Positions 22,251-30,095 of a DNA stretch of 64,000 nucleotides are shown in pieces. The notes beneath the pieces are model-generated. The model worked only from the letters and a program-made list of their open reading frames with translations, had not been told where the DNA came from and searched no databases. This DNA comes from Paenibacillus_Z sp042653205 (lineage in GTDB: Bacteria; Bacillota; Bacilli; Paenibacillales; Paenibacillaceae): NCBI RefSeq assembly GCF_042653205.1, contig NZ_JBHSHY010000005.1:129586-193585 (forward strand), in the 5' to 3' direction. A program made the position numbers and the translations under genes. The first letter of the stretch is position 1; every line of letters starts with the position of its first letter.

Positions 22251-24887
22251 ATGAAAGCTAGTGAAATCCGTTCCAAATGGCTCGCGTTTTTTGAAAGCAA
22301 AGGCCACAAAATCGAGCCGAGCGCCTCGCTCGTGCCGCATAACGATCCGTCCCTGCTGTGGATCAACGCAGGCATGGCGCCGCTGAAGCCGTATTTTGAC
22401 GGCCGCGTCATACCGGACAACCCCCGCATCGCGAACTCGCAGAAGTGCATTCGCACCAACGACATCGAGAACGTCGGCAAAACCCGCCGTCACCACACGA
22501 TGTTCGAAATGCTGGGCAACTTCTCGATCGGCGATTACTTCAAGGAAGAAGTCATCACATGGGCATGGGAATTCCTGACGAGCCCGAAGTGGATCGGCTT
22601 CGATCCGGAGCGGCTGTCCGTCACGGTGTACCCGGAGGACGAAGAGGCGTACCGCTTCTGGAACGAGAAGATCGGCCTGCCGGCGGAGCGCATCTACAAG
22701 CTGGAGGAAAACTTCTGGGACATCGGCGAAGGCCCTTGCGGCCCGTGCACGGAAATCTTCTACGACCGCGGCGACGCGTTCGGCGATTTGAACGACCCGG
22801 AATGCTGGCCGGGCGGCGAGAACGAACGGTTCCTCGAAGTATGGAACCTCGTCTTTTCGCAATATAATCATAATAAAGACGGCAGCTACACGCCGCTGCC
22901 GAACAAAAATATCGATACCGGCGCTGGTCTCGAGCGGTTCACGTCGATCCTGCAAAACGTCGACTCCAACTTCGATACCGACCTGTTCCGTCCGATCATC
23001 GACCGGACGTGCGAGATCGCCGGCGTTTCGTATCATGTCAACGCGGATCACGACGTCGCGCTGAAGGTCATCGCCGACCATATCCGCACCGTGGCGTTCG
23101 CCGTCGGCGACGGCGTCATGCCGTCGAACGAAGGCCGCGGCTACGTCATCCGCCGCCTCCTTCGCCGCGCCGTCCGTTACGGGAAGACGATCGGCGTCGA
23201 CCGTCCGTTCCTGTTCGAGCTCGTCGGGGTCGTCGGCGACATCATGGGCACGCACTACACCGAAATCGTCGAGAAGCGCGAGTTCATCGAGAAGGTCATC
23301 AAGACGGAGGAGGAGCGCTTCCACGAGACGCTGTCCGACGGGCTGTCCTTACTCGGCGAGCTGGTGAAAGCGGCCAAAGCGGCGGGCGGCAAGCACATCG
23401 GCGGTTCGGACGCGTTTAAGCTGTACGACACGTACGGGTTCCCGTTTGACCTGACGGAAGATTACGCGGCCGAACAAGGCTTGACGGTCGACCGCGAAGG
23501 CTTCGACGCTTCCATGGAAGAGCAGCGCACCCGCGCCCGCGCGGCGCGCCAGGAGACGGGCGGCATGAACGTGCAGGGCGGCCCGCTCGCGGACTTCACG
23601 GAGAAGTCCGAGTTCGTGGGGTATCAGGACTTGACGGTGGACGCCGCAAAGGTCATCGCGATCGTTCAAGGAGACGCGCTCGTGCAGGAAGCCGGAGCCG
23701 GCAGCCATGTGCTGGTCGTGCTCGACCGCACGCCGTTCTATGCCGAAAGCGGCGGCCAGGTCGGCGACAACGGCGCGATCGCCGGCAGCGGCTTTGCGCT
23801 TTCCGTCGACAACGTGACGAAGGCGCCGCACGGGCAGCCGCTTCATCACGCGGTCGTCGAACACGGCACGCTGAAAGTCGGCGATGCCGTGCAAGCCGCA
23901 GTTACCTCCAAGACGCGAGAGGATACGATCAAGAACCACACGGCGACGCATCTGCTGCACCGCGCGCTGAAGGACGTGCTCGGCGAGCACGTCAACCAGG
24001 CGGGATCCTTGGTCGAGCCGGAGCGGCTGCGCTTCGACTTCTCGCACTTCGGCAGCATCAGCCCGGAAGAGCTGGCGGACATCGAGCGCCGCGTCAACGA
24101 GCAGATCTGGCTCGGCACGACGCTGGACATTGACTACAAATCGCTTGCCGAAGCGAAGGCGATGGGCGCGATGGCGCTGTTCGGCGAGAAATACGGCGAC
24201 GTCGTGCGCGTCGTGCGCGTCGGCGATTACAGCCTCGAGCTTTGCGGCGGCTGCCACGTGGCGAACACATCGCAGATCGGTCTGTTCAAGCTCGTGAGCG
24301 AGAGCGGCATCGGCTCCGGCGTGCGCCGGATCGAAGCGGTGACGGGACGCCACGCGTACCTGCACATGGAAGGCCAGCTCGACCTGCTCAAGCAGTCGGC
24401 TTCGCTGCTGAAGTCGAACCTGCACGACGTGCCGAAGCGCATCGAAGCGCTGCACGCGCAGGTGAAGGATTTGACCCGCGATAACGAGTCGCTGCAGAGC
24501 AAATTGAGCCGTATCGAAGCGGGCTCGCTGGAGACGCAGGCCAAGACCGTGGGCGGCGTGACGCTGCTGGCGGCCGAAGTGAACGCGCCGTCGATGGATG
24601 CCCTGCGCGGCATCGCCGACGAGCTGAAGGCGAAGCTGGCGAGCGCCGTCATCGTGCTCGGCGCCGCGGCGGAAGGCAAAGTCAATCTGGTCGCATCCGT
24701 GTCGCCGGATCTGGTCAAGCAGGGCTTCAACGCCGGCAAGATCGTGAAGGAAGCTGCGGCGGTGTGCGGCGGAGGCGGAGGTGGACGTCCCGATATGGCG
24801 CAGGCCGGGGGCAAAGACCCGTCGAAGCTGGCCGCGGCGCTCCAAATTGCCGAGGAACTGGTTCTTGCGCAGTCAAATGTGATATGA
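22251..24887 (+). CDS. alaS: Alanyl-tRNA synthetase
   Basis: 878 residues from the ATG at 22251 (MKASEIRSKWLAFFESKGH), with GTGGAGG upstream; the longer in-frame reading runs through the T-box terminator and is rejected. Catalytic class II domain about residues 1-240 (CIRTNDIENVGKTRRHHTMF), middle tRNA-recognition domain, editing domain with the zinc-binding motif HTATHLLHRAL near 565 and CGGCHV near 665, and a C-terminal DHHA1 domain ending in GGGGGGRPDMAQAGG near 840. The gene is under an Ala-specific T-box. Confidence 0.97.
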   Translation: MKASEIRSKWLAFFESKGHKIEPSASLVPHNDPSLLWINAGMAPLKPYFDGRVIPDNPRIANSQKCIRTNDIENVGKTRRHHTMFEMLGNFSIGDYFKEEVITWAWEFLTSPKWIGFDPERLSVTVYPEDEEAYRFWNEKIGLPAERIYKLEENFWDIGEGPCGPCTEIFYDRGDAFGDLNDPECWPGGENERFLEVWNLVFSQYNHNKDGSYTPLPNKNIDTGAGLERFTSILQNVDSNFDTDLFRPIIDRTCEIAGVSYHVNADHDVALKVIADHIRTVAFAVGDGVMPSNEGRGYVIRRLLRRAVRYGKTIGVDRPFLFELVGVVGDIMGTHYTEIVEKREFIEKVIKTEEERFHETLSDGLSLLGELVKAAKAAGGKHIGGSDAFKLYDTYGFPFDLTEDYAAEQGLTVDREGFDASMEEQRTRARAARQETGGMNVQGGPLADFTEKSEFVGYQDLTVDAAKVIAIVQGDALVQEAGAGSHVLVVLDRTPFYAESGGQVGDNGAIAGSGFALSVDNVTKAPHGQPLHHAVVEHGTLKVGDAVQAAVTSKTREDTIKNHTATHLLHRALKDVLGEHVNQAGSLVEPERLRFDFSHFGSISPEELADIERRVNEQIWLGTTLDIDYKSLAEAKAMGAMALFGEKYGDVVRVVRVGDYSLELCGGCHVANTSQIGLFKLVSESGIGSGVRRIEAVTGRHAYLHMEGQLDLLKQSASLLKSNLHDVPKRIEALHAQVKDLTRDNESLQSKLSRIEAGSLETQAKTVGGVTLLAAEVNAPSMDALRGIADELKAKLASAVIVLGAAAEGKVNLVASVSPDLVKQGFNAGKIVKEAAAVCGGGGGGRPDMAQAGGKDPSKLAAALQIAEELVLAQSNVI

Positions 24888-24893
24888 TATAGC
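24865..24893 (+). promoter_or_regulatory. Candidate promoter for ireB-ruvX
   Basis: TTGCGC (24865-24870), 17-bp spacer, TATAGC (24888-24893), overlapping the end of alaS; an overlapping TATGAT (24883-24888) is the alternative -10. Confidence 0.4.
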
Positions 24894-24936
24894 TATTAAA
24901 AGGCTGTCAAGCGGCTTGGAAAGCGAGGTGCTGGCG

Positions 24937-25197
24937 ATGACTTCAATGGACAAGACAATGAAGTTCGACGTGAAGGCGGAAGGGGAAGCTTCCTCGAGAG
25001 AGATCATGCTTTCCGTTTACGACGCTCTGCTTGAGAAGGATTACAATCCGATCAACCAGATTGTCGGGTATTTGTTGTCGGGAGATCCGGCCTACATTCC
25101 GCGGCATAACAATGCACGGAGCTTGATCCGCAGGAAAGAGCGCGACGAATTGATCGAAGAGCTGGTACGCTCATACTTAAGTCAGCACAGCAAATAA
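24937..25197 (+). CDS. yrzL: IreB/YrzL family regulatory phosphoprotein
   Basis: 86 residues from ATG 24937 (MTSMDKTMKFDVKAEGE) with GCGAGGTG upstream; the TTG start 21 bases earlier is less likely. It is an all-helical DUF965 protein with the family core YNPINQIVGYLLSGDPAYIPRHNNA. In Enterococcus the homolog IreB is phosphorylated by the PASTA kinase IreK and affects cephalosporin resistance. Thr residues lie near the N-terminus as in IreB, but phosphorylation is only inferred from the family. Order alaS-yrzL-yrrK is conserved in Bacillales. Confidence 0.93.
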   Translation: MTSMDKTMKFDVKAEGEASSREIMLSVYDALLEKDYNPINQIVGYLLSGDPAYIPRHNNARSLIRRKERDELIEELVRSYLSQHSK

Positions 25198-25225
25198 TCG
25201 GAAACAGAAATGAGGCTCCCGTCGC

Positions 25226-25642
25226 ATGCGTCTTATGGGATTGGATTACGGCGACCGCAGAATCGGCGTTGCCGTCAGCGATGCATTCGGCTGGACCGCG
25301 CAAGGAATCGGCGTCGTGGAGCGAAGGCGCGACAACGGCGAAGATGAAGCGATCGCCAAGCTTGTGCAGGAGCATGAAGTATCTGAGATCGTAGTCGGAT
25401 TACCGAAGAACATGAACGGCACCATCGGGCCGCGTGGCGAAATTTGCATCGCATTCGCGCAACATTTACAGCAAAAGCTAAATGTACCCGTACACCTTTG
25501 GGACGAACGGTTGACGACCGTCGCCGCGGAGCGGACGCTTCTCGAGGCGGATGTTAGCCGTAAGAAGCGAAAGTTAGTGGTGGACAAAATGGCGGCGACG
25601 CTCATTTTGCAAAATTATCTCGATTCTAAAACGAAAAGGTGA
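25226..25642 (+). CDS. ruvX: Holliday-junction resolvase-like RNase H-fold protein (YqgF/RuvX)
   Basis: 138 residues. It has an RNase H fold with the N-terminal MRLMGLDYGDRRIGVAVSDA (first catalytic Asp), EIVVGLPKNMNGTIGPRGE near residue 52, and WDERLTTVAAERTL near 92. The E. coli homolog processes the 5' end of 16S rRNA; a resolvase role is older inference. The ribosome site before the ATG is weak (GAGG). It lies between yrzL and a DUF1292 gene, as in B. subtilis yrrK. Confidence 0.92.
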   Translation: MRLMGLDYGDRRIGVAVSDAFGWTAQGIGVVERRRDNGEDEAIAKLVQEHEVSEIVVGLPKNMNGTIGPRGEICIAFAQHLQQKLNVPVHLWDERLTTVAAERTLLEADVSRKKRKLVVDKMAATLILQNYLDSKTKR

Positions 25643-25650
25643 GGGTAACG

Positions 25651-25962
25651 ATGACAAAGGACAGCATGCCGTTCGAAGAGCCGGAAATCATCTATATTCC
25701 GGATGAAGAAGGCAACGAAGAAGAGTTCGAGGTAGTCATGAAATTCGAGGTAGACGGCTCCGATCAGAAATATATGATGGTCGTTCCGCTGAACGCCGAC
25801 GCCGAAGACGAGCAGGACGAGGAAGCGGACGAAGTATACGCGTTCCGCTACGAGGAAGACGGCGACGATTTGAAATTGTATACGATCGAGGACGAGGAAG
25901 AGTGGAACATGGTCGAAGAGACCTTCAACACGCTTCTCGCCGAGATTGACGATAACGACTAA
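25651..25962 (+). CDS. yrzB: DUF1292 protein, YrzB-like
   Basis: 103 residues from ATG 25651, with AGGTGAGG upstream. Highly acidic (Asp/Glu-rich), with the DUF1292 features IIYIPDEEGNEEEFEVVMKF and EEWNMVEETFNTLL at the C-terminus. Function unknown. The conserved position after ruvX matches B. subtilis yrzB. Confidence 0.9.
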   Translation: MTKDSMPFEEPEIIYIPDEEGNEEEFEVVMKFEVDGSDQKYMMVVPLNADAEDEQDEEADEVYAFRYEEDGDDLKLYTIEDEEEWNMVEETFNTLLAEIDDND

Positions 25963-25995
25963 CGGTTTGCCTGGCGGGCCGAAGGGAGCTTGGAC

Positions 25996-26295
25996 GTGTC
26001 CGAAGTGAAGCGCATTGCCATATTGAAGCCCGTTTTCGGTACGGAAGTCGATTTGATCGGCGAGCAAGGTGAGACGGAGCCTTATCGTATTTTGGCCGAG
26101 TTTCAGCTGGGCGATCGGGCTTATGCGGGCTTGCAGTCGCAGAGCATGCGGAAGGACGATGAGATCGCCTTCTTCCGGATTCTGATCGACGGCGAGGAAG
26201 AACCCGAGCTCGAGTCTATCGAAGCCGACGAGGAATGGGAAGCCGTCGCGGAAGCGTACGACGATTTATTGTTCGAAGGCGACGAACGTCCTTAA
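25996..26295 (+). CDS. Second DUF1292-like acidic protein
   Basis: 99 residues from the GTG at 25996; the ribosome site GAAGGGAG is 7 bases upstream, while the TTG at 25990 is too close to it. The C-terminal half (DEIAFFRILIDGEEEPELES, then DEEWEAVAEAYDDLLFEGDE) follows the same pattern as the preceding DUF1292 protein: a beta-rich core and a terminal EEW...Y/F helix. That suggests a tandem duplication that has diverged. The N-terminus is less acidic. Function unknown. Confidence 0.7.
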   Translation: MSEVKRIAILKPVFGTEVDLIGEQGETEPYRILAEFQLGDRAYAGLQSQSMRKDDEIAFFRILIDGEEEPELESIEADEEWEAVAEAYDDLLFEGDERP

Positions 26296-26399
26296 AGGCG
26301 GTTGCGCCCGGAAAGACATACGGCACGGAACGGGGGCGGCGATGACCGCCCCTTTCCGCGCGGATTCGCGTCGATAGTCGAGAAACGGAGGAGCATGGT

Positions 26400-27527
26400 T
26401 TGAGTCGATCAGAGCAGCTGCCGGGTCGCGAGTGGACGGACGAGGAAGAGCGTCCGCCGGGACCGGGAAGAGCACGCATTACGTTTTGGGTCATTACCGT
26501 GATTTTAGGCCTTATGATCTTGGTCGTGGGCGGCACGTATCTGTATATTTGGAACTGCTTGCGTCCGACGAGCGCCGGCGATACCGTGCAGGTAGAGCTG
26601 AAGAAGGGGGCTTCCCCGTTTCAATTCGCCGAGACGCTCGAAGAGAACGGCATTATCCGGAACGCGTTTCTGTTCAAATACTACCTGCGTTACAAAGACG
26701 AGGGTCCCCGCTTTCAAGCCGGCACGTACGAGCTGAAGCCGGGCATGGACAAGCAGGCGATCATCGCAAAGCTCAACGCGGGCGAGACGGTCAAAGCGCC
26801 GACGATCCGATTCACGATCCCGGAGGGCTTCACGGTCGAGCAGATCGCGGACACGCTCGCGAAAGACGGCATCGCCGACAAATCCGCGTTCCTCGCGCTG
26901 GCCGACAAGGATCAAGCTTGGCCGGATACCGACGCGTCCAAGAACATTCCGAAGAACGCGAAGCTCCGCCACCGGCTGGAAGGGTACATGTTCCCGGAGA
27001 CGTACGAGCTGCCGAAGGACAGCACACCGGAGGCGATCATCGACCGGATGCTTCAGGAGCTGGACCGCAAGCTCGACAGCCTGCCGGAAACCTGGGAAGA
27101 TCAGCTCGCCGCGAACGGCGTCGATATTCACGGCATGCTGACGATCGCCTCGCTCGTCGAACGGGAAGTCGTCGTCGACGAAGAACGGCCGATCGTGGCG
27201 GGGATTATTTACAACCGGTTGAAAAAAGGCATGCCGCTGCAGATCGACGCGACCGTGCAATATTTGCTCGACAAGCAGAAGGAGCGGCTCATGCAGTCCG
27301 ATCTCCAGGTGGAGAGCCCGTACAATACGTACAAGGTTAAAGGCTTGCCGCCCGGTCCGATCTCGTCGCCGAGTCTCAAGTCGATCGAAGCGGCGCTGTA
27401 TCCGAAGAAGACGGACTATTATTATTACGTCACGAAGAAAGACGGCAGTCACGAGCATTTGTTTGCCGAGACGCTAAAGCAGCACAACGAGAACATCGCG
27501 AAGAGCAATCAGACCGCGAAGCAATAG
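26400..27527 (+). CDS. mltG: Endolytic transglycosylase MltG
   Basis: 375 residues from TTG, with GGAGGA upstream. Short cytoplasmic N-terminus, one transmembrane helix (about residues 23-45, ITFWVITVILGLMILVVGG), an extracellular LysM-like subdomain, then the YceG catalytic domain. The catalytic Glu is in MLTIASLVEREVVVDEERP near residue 250, followed by IIYNRLKKGMPLQIDATVQY, and the motif SPYNTYKVKGLPPGPISSP lies near 310. MltG cleaves nascent glycan strands and is proposed to set strand length. It is B. subtilis yrrL in position. Confidence 0.95.
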   Translation: MSRSEQLPGREWTDEEERPPGPGRARITFWVITVILGLMILVVGGTYLYIWNCLRPTSAGDTVQVELKKGASPFQFAETLEENGIIRNAFLFKYYLRYKDEGPRFQAGTYELKPGMDKQAIIAKLNAGETVKAPTIRFTIPEGFTVEQIADTLAKDGIADKSAFLALADKDQAWPDTDASKNIPKNAKLRHRLEGYMFPETYELPKDSTPEAIIDRMLQELDRKLDSLPETWEDQLAANGVDIHGMLTIASLVEREVVVDEERPIVAGIIYNRLKKGMPLQIDATVQYLLDKQKERLMQSDLQVESPYNTYKVKGLPPGPISSPSLKSIEAALYPKKTDYYYYVTKKDGSHEHLFAETLKQHNENIAKSNQTAKQ

Positions 27528-27612
27528 ATAATGCATTCGAAGCAGTTTTGGTTTCTTTGCCGGTAAACTGGAGCCAGGCTTCGCTCACAAAACTTTTAGG
27601 AGGATTTGAAAA

Positions 27613-28557
27613 ATGGCAACAAAGCCGGAGCTGCTCATCGACGCAGCTTCTCTTGCCGATATGGAGCGGCTGATCGAAGCGGGCGCCGATGCGTTCGTTA
27701 TCGGCGATTCCCGGTACGGTATGCGGCTCCCCGGCGAATTCGACGCCGCTGCAATGGCCGAAGCCGCAAAGCTGGCCCATCGGCACGGCGCGGCCGTATA
27801 CGCGTCGCTGAACAACGTCATGGATAACGCGACGGTGGCGTCGCTGCCGGAATATCTCCGGGAACTCGCGGCGGCAAACATCGACGCCGTCGTGTTCGGC
27901 GACCCCGCCGTGCTGATGGCTGCGCGCGCGGCGGCGCCGGAGATGAAGCTGCACTGGAACGCCGAGATGACGTCGACGAACTACGCGACCGCGAATTATT
28001 GGGGACGGCGGGGCGCGTCCCGCGTCGTGCTCGCGCGCGAGCTGAATATGGATCAAGTCCTGGACGTGAAGCGGAACACGGATATGGCCGTTCAGGTTCA
28101 GGTGCACGGCATGACGAACATTTATCATTCTAAGCGGCCGCTCGTGCACAATTACTTCGAGCATCAGCGCAAGGACGGATCCGTCGAGAACGTGCCGGTG
28201 CACGGCAAGCGCGAGGACGGCCTTTACTTGATCGAGGCGGAACGACCGAACGAGCGGTTTCCGATCTATGAAGACGTCTACGGTACCCATATCATGAGCT
28301 CCGACGATATATGTATGATTGAGAATCTGCATGAGCTGATGGAAGCGAATATCGATAGCTTTCGGATCGAAGGACTGTTAAAATCAAGTACGTATAACGA
28401 AACCGTCGTGCGTGCCTATCGCGCGGCGATTGACGCGTACATCGCGGACCCGCTCGGGTATGCGTTCGACGAAGCTTGGCTCGATTCCATCGTGAAACAG
28501 CAGGATCCGGACCGGGAGCTGTCCTACGGGTTTTTCTATAAAGAGCAAGTGTATTAA
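27613..28557 (+). CDS. yrrN: U32 family protein YrrN (tRNA ho5U34 pathway subunit)
   Basis: 314 residues; ribosome site TAGGAGG precedes the ATG. A TIM-barrel peptidase_U32 family protein starting KPELLIDAASLADMERLIEAG. In B. subtilis YrrN/YrrO (TrhP1/TrhP2) are implicated in prephenate-dependent 5-hydroxylation of U34 in tRNA. Where the partner protein has GAMCSSYSGRCVLSNHF, this one has GMTNIYHSKRPLVHNYF, so the cluster-binding cysteines are lost and it is probably a non-catalytic partner. B. subtilis has the methyltransferase gene yrrM between mltG and yrrN; here only 85 bp separate them. Confidence 0.88.
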   Translation: MATKPELLIDAASLADMERLIEAGADAFVIGDSRYGMRLPGEFDAAAMAEAAKLAHRHGAAVYASLNNVMDNATVASLPEYLRELAAANIDAVVFGDPAVLMAARAAAPEMKLHWNAEMTSTNYATANYWGRRGASRVVLARELNMDQVLDVKRNTDMAVQVQVHGMTNIYHSKRPLVHNYFEHQRKDGSVENVPVHGKREDGLYLIEAERPNERFPIYEDVYGTHIMSSDDICMIENLHELMEANIDSFRIEGLLKSSTYNETVVRAYRAAIDAYIADPLGYAFDEAWLDSIVKQQDPDRELSYGFFYKEQVY

Positions 28558-28597
28558 AGTGACAAGGTCACCCTTGAAGGTAGTGGAGGTGAATGCG

Positions 28598-29854
28598 GTG
28601 ACGACCACGGAAACAGCCCCTCGGCGTTATCGGGGGAAACGCAATCGGCTGGCAAAGCCGGAATTGCTCGCTCCGGCAGGCAATTTGGAGAAATTGAAAT
28701 TCGCCGTTCATTACGGCGCGGATGCCGTGTATATCGGCGGTCAAAAATACGGGCTGCGTTCCAACGCGGACAATTTCAGCTTCGAGGAAATGAAAGAAGG
28801 CGTCGAGTTCGCCAAGCAGTACGGCGCCAAAGTATTCGTCGCGACGAATATCTACGCGCATAACGAAGATATCGCCGGCTTGGAAGACTATTTGCGCGAG
28901 CTGGAGCGGGCAGGCATCGCGGCGATCATCGTCGCGGATCCGGTCATCGTCGAGACCGCGCAGCGCGTGGCGCCGAAGCTCGAAGTGCATCTGAGCACGC
29001 AGCAGTCGACGATGAACTGGCAGGCCGTGCAGTTCTGGAAGGAAGAAGGATTGCCGCGCGTCGTGCTGGCCCGGGAAGCGAGTCTCGAGGAGATCGAGCA
29101 GATCAAAGCGCATGTCGACATTGAAATCGAAGCGTTCATTCACGGCGCTATGTGCTCGTCGTATTCCGGCCGCTGCGTGCTGTCGAACCATTTCACGGAC
29201 CGCGACTCCAATCGCGGCGGCTGCTGCCAGTCGTGCCGGTGGAAGTACGACATCTACGAGGACGATCTGCCGATGGTCGGCATGGACGCCGACAAATTCA
29301 CGATGGGCTCCAAAGACCTCTGCATGCTGGAGCATATTCCGGACCTGATCGACGTAGGCGTCGACAGCTTCAAAATCGAAGGCCGGATGAAGAGCCTGCA
29401 TTACGTCGCCACCGTCGTCAATGCCTATCGTCAAGCCATCGATTCGTATATGGCCGATCCGGAGCATTACGAGCTGAGGCAGGAATGGCTCGACGATATC
29501 CGGAAAGCCGCGAACCGTCCGCTCAATACCGGCTTTTTCTACGACACGCCGGGCGCGGAGGATCATATCTACGAGCCGGAAGAGAAAGCCGCGCCTTACG
29601 ATTTCGCCGGCGTCGTCGTCTCGTACGATGAAGCGACGGGAATGGCCGTCGTGCAGCAGCGCAACCATTTCAAGCCGGGTCAGGAAGTGGAGTTTTTCGG
29701 CCCGAACGGGACGTTCTTCAAGCAAACGGTCGGCGAAATCGCGGATACGGAAGGCCATCCGCTCGATGCCGCCAGACACCCGCTGCAGCACATCGTCATG
29801 CGCACCGATTCGCCGGTGAAGCCGATGGACATGATGCGCAAGCGAGTCCGCTAA
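28598..29854 (+). CDS. yrrO: U32 family tRNA hydroxylation protein YrrO
   Basis: 418 residues from the GTG at 28598, with TGGAGGTG upstream; the ORF could extend to 28559, but that start lacks a ribosome site. Peptidase_U32 TIM barrel (KPELLAPAGNLEKLKFAVHY) with a full Cys set: MCSSYSGRCVLSNHF near residue 185 and GGCCQSCRW near 208. These are the likely Fe-S ligands of TrhP-type enzymes. A C-terminal beta domain (about 330-418, VVSYDEATGMAVVQQRN) follows. Inferred role: forming 5-hydroxyuridine at tRNA position 34 with YrrN. It ends the housekeeping block at a strong terminator; udk and greA, the next genes in B. subtilis, are not here. Confidence 0.92.
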   Translation: MTTTETAPRRYRGKRNRLAKPELLAPAGNLEKLKFAVHYGADAVYIGGQKYGLRSNADNFSFEEMKEGVEFAKQYGAKVFVATNIYAHNEDIAGLEDYLRELERAGIAAIIVADPVIVETAQRVAPKLEVHLSTQQSTMNWQAVQFWKEEGLPRVVLAREASLEEIEQIKAHVDIEIEAFIHGAMCSSYSGRCVLSNHFTDRDSNRGGCCQSCRWKYDIYEDDLPMVGMDADKFTMGSKDLCMLEHIPDLIDVGVDSFKIEGRMKSLHYVATVVNAYRQAIDSYMADPEHYELRQEWLDDIRKAANRPLNTGFFYDTPGAEDHIYEPEEKAAPYDFAGVVVSYDEATGMAVVQQRNHFKPGQEVEFFGPNGTFFKQTVGEIADTEGHPLDAARHPLQHIVMRTDSPVKPMDMMRKRVR

Positions 29855-29873
29855 ATGCCTATAGACCTATTCG

Positions 29874-29907
29874 ACACCTTCGCCGCTTGCGGCAAGGTGT
29901 TTTTTTG
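29874..29907 (+). terminator. Rho-independent terminator after yrrO
   Basis: ACACCTT with inner GCCGC/GCGGC, then AAGGTGT followed by seven T. Confidence 0.9.
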
Positions 29908-30095
29908 TGTGCGATTTTCCATTTTGGCTAACAAAACGATTTCCCCGGACCGATAAATTGGGTATTGCAACATCTTGCGAGAACGGTTTCTGCCAATCGG
30001 CACGGGAGTTTCGATCTAGATTGGCCTGCCGGCGACGCAAGCCCGCAACGCATCCGAATCGGAAAATCTATCACTAGACCAGGCGGTGTCAAGCA

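Noticed and set aside
30000..30090. Possible c-di-GMP (GEMM-I) riboswitch before the chemoreceptor gene
   Set aside because: GACGCAAGCCC resembles the GACGCAAAGCC segment, but the GGCAAACC element, the GAAA tetraloop arrangement and the closing helix are missing. The only solid feature is a GCCAATC/GATTGGC inverted repeat.
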